Assembly: GCF_001428255.1 (NCBI RefSeq)
Contig: NZ_LMRW01000001.1
Span: 644,542-708,541, forward strand
Direction of reading: 5' to 3'
From: Agromyces sp. Soil535
GTDB taxonomy: Bacteria > Actinomycetota > Actinomycetes > Actinomycetales > Microbacteriaceae
Length of the DNA: 64,000 bases
The notes under the pieces are model-generated. The model was given only the letters and a program-made list of their open reading frames with translations, had not been told where the DNA came from and searched no databases. Both the position numbers and the translations under genes were made by a program. Of this stretch, positions 58,394 through 64,000 are shown piece by piece. The number at the start of each line of letters is the position of its first letter. The first letter of the stretch is position 1.

Positions 58394-58972
58394 ATGTCGA
58401 CGCGCGATCGCATCCTCGACGCCGCGGCCGAGGTCATGACCGAGCGCGGTATCGCCGCGACCACCACGCGCGCGATCGCACGGGCCGCCGGCTGCTCCGA
58501 GGCGCTCCTCTACAAGTACTTCGCCGACAAGCAGGGCATCTTCCTCGCCGTGCTCGCCGAGCGCATGCCGTCGATCGGGAACCCCGACGGCGCCGCGGCC
58601 CCCACGCTGCGGGCCGCCGTCGTCACCCTCCTCGAGCGCATGACGGCGTTCTTCATCACCTCGTTCCCGATGGCGGTGTCGATCTTCGGGAGCCCCGAGC
58701 TGCTCGCCGACCACCGCACGTCGGTGCGCGAGAAGGGATACGGACCCGAGGGCGCCATCCGGCTGGTGGCGGCGCAGCTGGCCCGCGAACAGGCGAACGG
58801 ACGCATCGCCGCCGAGGCGGACGTCGAGGCGGCGGCCGCGGTGCTCGTCGGCTTCGCGTTCCACCAGGCGTTCCTCACCGTGTTTGACGGCGGCGACGCA
58901 GTTCCCGCGGGTTCGGCCGAGCGCGGTGCCGCCACGGTGCTGCCGTACCTGGAGGGCGCCGCGCATGCGTGA
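58394..58972 (+). CDS. TetR family transcriptional regulator
   Basis: This 192-residue TetR repressor has STRDRILDAAAEVMTERG, the helix-turn-helix TTTRAIARAAGCSEALLYKYF and DKQGIFLAVLAERM, then an all-helical ligand domain. It starts at ATG 58394 with AGGAGG 6 bases upstream. The 24-bp palindrome 40 bases upstream is the probable operator. Its 3' end overlaps tadA by 8 bases, so the housekeeping tadA gene is cotranscribed with it. Confidence 0.87.
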   Translation: MSTRDRILDAAAEVMTERGIAATTTRAIARAAGCSEALLYKYFADKQGIFLAVLAERMPSIGNPDGAAAPTLRAAVVTLLERMTAFFITSFPMAVSIFGSPELLADHRTSVREKGYGPEGAIRLVAAQLAREQANGRIAAEADVEAAAAVLVGFAFHQAFLTVFDGGDAVPAGSAERGAATVLPYLEGAAHA

Positions 58973-59435
58973 CCCCGAACAGCACCGCACGTGGATGCAC
59001 CTCGCGCTCGCCGAGGCCGAGCAGGCGCCCGCGACGCGCGACGTGCCAGTCGGGGCGGTCGTCGTGAACGGCGACGGCGTCGTGATCGCCTCACGCCGGA
59101 ACGAGCGGGAGCTCACCGGCGACCCGACCGCGCACGCGGAAGTGCTCGCCCTGCGCGACGCCGCGGCGGCGACGGGCGACTGGCGTCTCACCGACTGCAC
59201 GCTGGTGGTGACGCTCGAGCCGTGCGTGATGTGCGCGGGCGCGATCGTGAGCGCGCGGGTGGGCACGCTCGTGTTCGGCGCCTGGGACGAGAAGGCCGGT
59301 GCGGCGGGGTCCATCTACGACGTCGTGCGCGACCGACGGCTCAACCACCGCGTCGAGGTGTTCCCGGGTGTCGAGGCCGAGGCATCCGCTCGCCTGCTGC
59401 TCGAGTTCTTCGAGGATCCCCTCAGGCGTCCGTGA
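58965..59435 (+). CDS. tadA: tRNA-specific adenosine deaminase TadA
   Basis: This 156-residue deaminase converts A34 to inosine in tRNA-Arg(ACG). The zinc/catalytic motif HAE is at residues 57-59 and PCVMC at 86-90, followed by AGAIVSARVGTLVFGAWD. Length is normal. It starts inside the end of tetR (8-base overlap). Its tRNA substrate, tRNA-Arg with anticodon ACG, is also encoded in the window (33619-33691). Confidence 0.94.
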   Translation: MRDPEQHRTWMHLALAEAEQAPATRDVPVGAVVVNGDGVVIASRRNERELTGDPTAHAEVLALRDAAAATGDWRLTDCTLVVTLEPCVMCAGAIVSARVGTLVFGAWDEKAGAAGSIYDVVRDRRLNHRVEVFPGVEAEASARLLLEFFEDPLRRP

Positions 59436-59485
59436 CCGCCGGGTGCAGCTGCACTCCGCGGGTGACCTCGCGGAGCGCGCCGACG

Positions 59486-60211
59486 CTACGCGACAGACGT
59501 GCGGCGGCGGGCGTCGAGCCCCTCGAGGTACTCGCCCAGCAGGGCCGCGGATGCCGCCTGCGCGTGCGGCCCGTACGATGCGCGCTCCTCGCGCAGCTGC
59601 TCGCGGCTGAGGCCGTACTCGGGCAGCTCGTCGCCCCACGCAGCCAGCCAGTCCTCGTGGATCTCGTCGGTGATCTCGGGGTGGAACTGCACGGCGAGCA
59701 GCCAGTCGCCCCTCGCAAACGCCTGGTTCTCGTACTGTCCTGATGTTGCGAGCCGCTCGACGCCCTCGGGCAGGTCGAACGTGTCGCCGTGCCATTGCAC
59801 GGCGGGCACGCCCGCGAAGTGCCGTACGGGCGACTCCGAGCCAGCCTCGGTCGGCTCGACCGTGAGCCAGCCGACCTCCTTGCGCGGGCCCTTGCGCACG
59901 TCGGCGCCGAGCGTCTTCGCGAGCAGCTGGGCGCCGAGGCACACGCCGAAGATCGGCGCCTCGGCGTCGATGCGTGCGCGCAGCAGCTCGATCTCGTCGC
60001 CGAGGTACGGGTAGCGGGCTGTCTCGTACGCCGCCTCGTCGCCGCCGAGCACGACCACGAGGTCGGGCGCGAGCGCGTCGAGCGCCGAGACATCCGCGTG
60101 CGGTGCGTCGACCGTCACGATGTCGTAGCCGTGGGCCTCGAGGGTCGGCCCGAGGTTGCCGAGCCCGATCGCGGAGTCGTGCCGGAGGACGAGGGCGGTA
60201 CGCCCCGTCAC
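59486..60211 (-). CDS. Class I glutamine amidotransferase-like protein
   Basis: This stand-alone GATase1 domain has 241 residues. The nucleophile Cys is in APIFGVCLGAQLLA, and the His-Glu pair is in LLAVQFHPEITDE, so the triad is complete. It resembles GMP-synthase-like amidotransferases with no partner synthetase next to it; some such enzymes act on gamma-glutamyl amines. The start is GTG 60211, overlapping the CDF gene stop by GTGA. The cotranscription with a metal efflux gene has no obvious functional reason. Confidence 0.85.
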   Translation of the reverse strand: MTGRTALVLRHDSAIGLGNLGPTLEAHGYDIVTVDAPHADVSALDALAPDLVVVLGGDEAAYETARYPYLGDEIELLRARIDAEAPIFGVCLGAQLLAKTLGADVRKGPRKEVGWLTVEPTEAGSESPVRHFAGVPAVQWHGDTFDLPEGVERLATSGQYENQAFARGDWLLAVQFHPEITDEIHEDWLAAWGDELPEYGLSREQLREERASYGPHAQAASAALLGEYLEGLDARRRTSVA

Positions 60212-61170
60212 TCGAGCCCCTTGATCACGATGGTGTCGGTGGGCGGCGCGGGTTCGTTCGGGTCGACGTAGACGTCGGGCTCGATGTAGATCACTCGAGC
60301 GACGGGGACCGTGTGACGGATGCGCTGCTCGATGACGTTCGTCGCGGTCGCGACCTCGAGCAGCCGTTCGTCCGCATGGAAGCCGACCTTCGCGGCGACG
60401 AGCAGCTCGTCGGGGCCGAGGTAGAGGGTCTTCATGTGGATGATGCGCTGGACCTCGGGGCCGGCGAGGATCGCCTTCTCGATCTTGGCGTGGTCGGCAT
60501 CGGTCGCCCCCTCGCCCACGAGGAGGCTCTTCGTCTCGATGCCGAGCACGATCGCCACAATGATGAGCAGCGTGCCGATGAGCAGAGTACCGATTGCGTC
60601 GAACAGGCTGTTGCCGGTGATCACGGTCAGGCCGACGCCGAACAACGCGAACACGAGGCCGATGAGGGCCGCGAGGTCTTCGAGGAGCACGACGGGCAGC
60701 TCGGGCGCCTTGGCATGACGCACGAACTGCACCCAGCTCTGGCGCCCGCGGGTGTGGTTCGACTCCTTCACCGCGGTACGCAGGGAGAACGACTCGAGCA
60801 CGATGGCGATGACGAGCACGAGGAGTGGCACCCACGCCATCGTGAGTTCGTGCGGGTTGTTGAGCTTCTCGATCCCCTCGTAGATCGAGAAGACGCCGCC
60901 GACCGAGAACAGGATGATCGAGACGACGAAGGCGTATACGTACCGCTCGCGGCCGTAGCCGAACGGATGCTCCTTGTCGGCCTCCTTCCTCGCCTGGCGT
61001 CCGCCGAAGATGAGCAGCAACTGGTTGCCGGAGTCCGCGAGCGAGTGCACGCCCTCCGCGAGCATCGAAGACGACCCGGAGATTGCCCACGCGATGAACT
61101 TCGTGATCGCGATGCCCAGGTTGGCCAGTAGTGCGGCGATGATGGCCCTGGTTCCGCCGGATGCGCTCAT
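60208..61170 (-). CDS. Cation diffusion facilitator (CDF) family transporter
   Basis: This 320-residue metal/H+ antiporter has six membrane helices. The metal-site helix 2 reads LAEGVHSLADSGNQLLL (HxxxD pattern) and helix 5 has the matching LFDAIGTLLIG. A C-terminal cytoplasmic domain with VQRIIHMKTLYLGPDELLVAAK follows, as in CDF proteins for zinc, iron or manganese. The ATG at 61170 lies 6 bases after a TAGGAT box that is shared, as a palindrome, with the divergent proC. Confidence 0.88.
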   Translation of the reverse strand: MSASGGTRAIIAALLANLGIAITKFIAWAISGSSSMLAEGVHSLADSGNQLLLIFGGRQARKEADKEHPFGYGRERYVYAFVVSIILFSVGGVFSIYEGIEKLNNPHELTMAWVPLLVLVIAIVLESFSLRTAVKESNHTRGRQSWVQFVRHAKAPELPVVLLEDLAALIGLVFALFGVGLTVITGNSLFDAIGTLLIGTLLIIVAIVLGIETKSLLVGEGATDADHAKIEKAILAGPEVQRIIHMKTLYLGPDELLVAAKVGFHADERLLEVATATNVIEQRIRHTVPVARVIYIEPDVYVDPNEPAPPTDTIVIKGLE

Positions 61171-61176
61171 ACGCCA

Positions 61177-61186
61177 ATCCTAGGAT
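61177..61186. promoter_or_regulatory. Symmetric -10 element of divergent proC and CDF genes
   Basis: The perfect palindrome ATCCTAGGAT contains TAGGAT on the plus strand (61181-61186) and on the minus strand (61177-61182). Each ends 6 bases before an ATG (61193 and 61170), the spacing of leaderless promoters. The whole intergenic region is only 22 bases. -35 boxes are not recognisable on either side. Confidence 0.6.
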
Positions 61187-61192
61187 GGTCGC

Positions 61193-62044
61193 ATGAGTGC
61201 CGATGCGCCCGTGAGGCTGCCCGCGATCGCCTTCCTCGGAGCCGGATCGATGGCCCGCGCCATCATCGCCGGGCTCCTCCAGCCGGGCGTCGAGATCGAC
61301 GGCGGCATCCGCACCACGAACCGGACCGCGGCGAAGGCGGCCGAGCTCGCCGGGCTCGAAGGGGTCTCCGCGTACGCGACCGAGACGGATGCCGCGGCGA
61401 ACCTCGCGGCCGTCGCCGGGGCGAAGCTCGTGGTCGTCGCCGTGAAGCCGGCGATGGTGCCGGAGCTCCTGCGGGAGATCGCCGGCGACCTCGAACCGGG
61501 CACGGTCGTGGTGTCGGTCGCGGCCGGAGTCACGGTCGCTACGTTCGAGTCGCTGCTGCCCGAGTCGGTCGCCGTGATCCGGTCGATGCCGAACACGCCC
61601 GCCGTCGTCGGCCGCGCGGTCACGGGCATCGCCGCGGGCACCCGGTCGAGCGACGACGACCTCGCACTCGCCGTGGCGCTCTTCGAGACCGTGGGCGACG
61701 TGATCGTCGTGCCCGAGGAGCAGATCGACGCGCTCTCGACCATCTCGGGCTCCGGTCCGGCGTACGTCTTCTACCTCATCGAGCAGCTGACGGCGACGGC
61801 GATCGACAAGGGCTTCACGCCCGAGCAGGCCGCGCTGATGGTGCAGGGCACGTTCCGGGGCGCCAGTGAGCTGCTCTCGGCATCCGACGACGACCCGGCC
61901 GAGCTGCGCCGACGCGTGACGAGCCCCAAGGGCACCACCGAGCGCGCGATCGCCGTGTTCGAGGAGGCCCACCTGAAGGAGCTCTTCGACCGGGCCACGG
62001 ATGCCGCGCTCGCCCGCGCCCGTGAGATGGCGGCCGGGGCGTGA
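61193..62044 (+). CDS. proC: Pyrroline-5-carboxylate reductase
   Basis: This 283-residue enzyme carries out the last step of proline synthesis. The NADPH-binding start is IAFLGAGSMARAIIAGLL. Conserved ProC segments are VVAVKPAMVPELLREI, VIRSMPNTPAVVGRAV and the C-terminal signature LSTISGSGPAYVFYLIE, followed by VTSPKGTTERAI. ATG 61193 lies 6 bases after TAGGAT with no ribosome site, so a leaderless mRNA is likely. Complete and of normal length. Confidence 0.95.
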   Translation: MSADAPVRLPAIAFLGAGSMARAIIAGLLQPGVEIDGGIRTTNRTAAKAAELAGLEGVSAYATETDAAANLAAVAGAKLVVVAVKPAMVPELLREIAGDLEPGTVVVSVAAGVTVATFESLLPESVAVIRSMPNTPAVVGRAVTGIAAGTRSSDDDLALAVALFETVGDVIVVPEEQIDALSTISGSGPAYVFYLIEQLTATAIDKGFTPEQAALMVQGTFRGASELLSASDDDPAELRRRVTSPKGTTERAIAVFEEAHLKELFDRATDAALARAREMAAGA

Positions 62045-62048
62045 CCGA

Positions 62049-63662
62049 GTGATCCCGAAGCCGCACGCGTTCGCGTCCGGCGAGGGCGTATTCGCGCTCG
62101 ACGGGGGCACCACGATGACGGCGACGGATGCCGCGGCGCACGCCGCCCGGCGGCTGCAGTCCGACCTCCGCGCGGCGACGGGGTTCACGCTTCCCACTGT
62201 GCGCCCACCTCAACCCGCAGGCATCGCGCTCGGCATCGACGAGCGGATGCCGCGCGAGGGCTTCCGTCTCGAGGTGGCCCCGGGCGGCGTGCGGATCACC
62301 GGCGGGGGCGACGCCGGCCTGTTCTACGGCGGACAGGCGTTCCGGCAGCTGCTCGGGCCGGGCGCGTTCCGCCGGGCGCCGCTGCCCCGCCGCGAGTGGG
62401 CAGCCGCGGCATCCGTCATCGAGGACGAACCACGTTTCGGCTGGCGGGGGTTCATGCTCGACGTGGCCCGCAGCTTCCGCCCGAAGCATGAGGTGCTGCG
62501 CCTCATCGACCTGCTCGCACTGCACCGCCTGAACGTGCTGCACCTCCATCTCACGGACGACCAGGGTTGGCGTATGGAGATCAGCCGCTCCCCACGGCTC
62601 ACGGAGGTCGGCGCGTGGCGGCCCGAGTCCCAGCTCGGGCACGGCCCGCAGTCGACGGTCGACGGACGCCCGCACGGCGGCTTCTACACGCAGGACGACC
62701 TGCGCGAGATCGTCGCGTATGCCGCCGAGCGCATGATCACGGTCGTGCCCGAGATCGAGACGCCGGGACATGTGCGCGCCGCGCTCGCCGCGTACCCCGA
62801 GCTCGGGGTGACCGGCGGCCCGTACGAGGTGTGGACGCGATACGGCATCACCGACGACGTGCTGAACGCTGAGGCATCCACGATCGCGTTCTTCCGCCAC
62901 GTCTTCGACGAGGTCATGGAGGTCTTCCCCTCGACGTACATCGGTGTCGGCGGCGACGAGGCGCGGAAGACGCAGTGGGCCGCGGACGCCCGCACCCAGG
63001 AGCTCATGCGGGAGCGCGGCATCGAGACGCCGAACGAGCTCCAGGCCTGGTTCATCCGTCAGCTCGACGACCACCTCACCGCCGCCGGCCGCCGCCTCTA
63101 CGGGTGGGACGAGGTGCTCGAGGGCCCGCTCGCGCCGGGCGCGACGATCGCTTCGTGGCGGGGACTGCGCGGCGCGCGGGTGGCGGTCGCGCGAGGCCAC
63201 GACGTGGTGCTCTGCCCCGACGACTTCGCCTACCTCGACTACCGGCAGTCGGATGCCGCGGAGGAGCCGATCCCGGTGGGCACGGTGCTCTCCCTCCGCG
63301 ACGTCTACGACTTCGAGCCCCTTCCCGGCGACGCCGACGAGGCGCCGCGACGGCACGTGCTCGGAGTGCAGGCGAACGCGTGGACCGAGCACCTCGACAC
63401 GGCCGCCCGCCTCGACTACGCCGTGTTCCCCCGGCTCGCGGCGTTCGCCGAGGTCGCGTGGAGCGTGCCGGGCAAGGAGTGGGATGACTTCGCCGCGAGG
63501 CTGCCCGCGCAACTGGCGATCTACGACGCGATCGGCGTCGCGTACCGCCCACTCACCGGCCCGCACCCGTGGCAGCAGCGCCCGGGCGTGCCCGGCGCTC
63601 CGCGCGAGAAGGCCGACCGGCAGGCCGAGCTCGCCGCCCTGACGGCCGACCTGCTCGAGTAG
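62049..63662 (+). CDS. Beta-N-acetylhexosaminidase (GH20)
   Basis: This 537-residue glycoside hydrolase removes terminal GlcNAc or GalNAc. The catalytic Asp-Glu pair is Asp303-Glu304 in YIGVGGDEARKTQW. An N-terminal GH20b-like domain (residues 1-120) precedes the barrel, which opens with FGWRGFMLDVARSF and LHLHLTDDQGWRMEI. The segment VVPEIETPGHVRAAL is also typical. No signal peptide is visible, so it is probably cytoplasmic and used in chitobiose or wall recycling. GTG 62049 comes 4 bases after the proC stop. Other starts are poorer. Confidence 0.9.
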   Translation: MIPKPHAFASGEGVFALDGGTTMTATDAAAHAARRLQSDLRAATGFTLPTVRPPQPAGIALGIDERMPREGFRLEVAPGGVRITGGGDAGLFYGGQAFRQLLGPGAFRRAPLPRREWAAAASVIEDEPRFGWRGFMLDVARSFRPKHEVLRLIDLLALHRLNVLHLHLTDDQGWRMEISRSPRLTEVGAWRPESQLGHGPQSTVDGRPHGGFYTQDDLREIVAYAAERMITVVPEIETPGHVRAALAAYPELGVTGGPYEVWTRYGITDDVLNAEASTIAFFRHVFDEVMEVFPSTYIGVGGDEARKTQWAADARTQELMRERGIETPNELQAWFIRQLDDHLTAAGRRLYGWDEVLEGPLAPGATIASWRGLRGARVAVARGHDVVLCPDDFAYLDYRQSDAAEEPIPVGTVLSLRDVYDFEPLPGDADEAPRRHVLGVQANAWTEHLDTAARLDYAVFPRLAAFAEVAWSVPGKEWDDFAARLPAQLAIYDAIGVAYRPLTGPHPWQQRPGVPGAPREKADRQAELAALTADLLE

Positions 63663-63866
63663 CGCGCTCCTCAACCCGCGGGGCGTCCGGTGTAGGTTCC
63701 GCGTCGATTTGGCTTCTGTGGCCACGAATCCACGGTAAATGGGCTCTTCACAAAGTGGGGTGTAGTTCGGGCCCGAAATGCGCCGGGGCGCCCGTCAGGG
63801 ATCGGCGCCGGCTCGATGCTTGCGGCGGCGCGTGATGCCAGATGGGCCGTCGGCGATGATGTCAGC

Positions 63867-64000
63867 GTGGAGTACGTGTCCAGGGCGCCCGGTCCGCCGC
63901 TCGACGGGCTGATCGACGACCTCTACTACTTGGAGGGCGCCCCGCCGTACTCCCGGTTGATGCTGCCGGCGGCGCCCGCGCCGTTGCTCATCGTCAACCT
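63867..64000 (+). CDS. AraC-type regulator, N-terminal part (runs off the window)
   Basis: The 45 residues present (VEYVSRAPGPPLDGLIDDLY, then YLEGAPPYSRLMLPAAPAPLL) match the N-terminal region of a group of AraC-family regulators with the pattern RPPGPPLxxFVDxLYxL. The DNA-binding domain lies beyond the window. GTG 63867 is the likely start; an in-frame ATG at 63816 is an alternative. Confidence 0.55.
   Translation, partial: MEYVSRAPGPPLDGLIDDLYYLEGAPPYSRLMLPAAPAPLLIVN

Overview
The window is high-GC, densely packed bacterial DNA with strongly GC3-biased codons, many ATGA/GTGA start-stop overlaps, GTG starts and several apparently leaderless genes. Mycothiol-type arsenate reductases, an actinobacterial-type Ku/LigD pair and the very frequent word GGATGCC point to an actinomycete, most likely a member of the Microbacteriaceae (Agromyces/Microbacterium-like). 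This is an inference from gene content, not a database match. The window looks chromosomal. There is one tRNA (Arg-ACG), one small IS3-type remnant, no CRISPR array, no prophage and no rRNA.

Layout. (1) 1-6.7 kb: a carbohydrate or cyclitol cluster with a simple-sugar ABC importer, a LacI repressor, an IolE-like isomerase/dehydratase and two Gfo/Idh/MocA dehydrogenases. (2) 6.7-12.5 kb: an arsenic island with two separate ArsC-type reductases, an ArsR-ArsC fusion, an ArsO-like flavoprotein, a second ArsR, an MFS transporter and a frameshifted aquaporin. Two different operator types are visible. (3) 13-22.3 kb: a TetR-controlled operon of an amidohydrolase, a peptide-type ABC importer and a DAO-type flavin oxidase, which looks like a dedicated uptake-and-degradation route. 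(4) 22.4-33.5 kb: NHEJ genes (Ku, LigD), three SDR oxidoreductases (one frameshifted, one lacking its catalytic Tyr), an XRE regulator, small membrane proteins, a pair of related small proteins and an 18-bp tandem repeat. (5) 33.6-43.2 kb: accessory mix after the tRNA, with MarR, a dehydrogenase fragment, GntR/MFS, Zn-alcohol dehydrogenase, a second XRE regulator and an aquaporin. (6) 43.4-52.7 kb: divergent amine and alcohol catabolism with a GMC oxidoreductase, an alpha/beta hydrolase, IclR, two APC permeases and a copper amine oxidase with a His-rich tail. (7) 52.7-55.9 kb: a PLD-family protein and a flavin monooxygenase bracketed by two copies of one gene 3' end. (8) 56-64 kb: mostly housekeeping genes (winged-helix regulator behind a Cys-rich leader, upp, TetR, tadA, amidotransferase, CDF efflux, proC, GH20 hexosaminidase).

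Most interesting points: the ArsR-ArsC fusion whose regulatory half has no cysteine, together with two matching palindromes that could be its operators; the leader peptide ending MCCRMCR with competing hairpins ahead of the winged-helix gene; the recurrent GGCATCCG/CGGATGCC hairpins and the tandem array built from the same word; repeat-derived sequence inside the LigD linker; and the symmetric -10 box shared by the divergent proC and CDF genes. Operators, promoters and terminators were read by eye and remain predictions.
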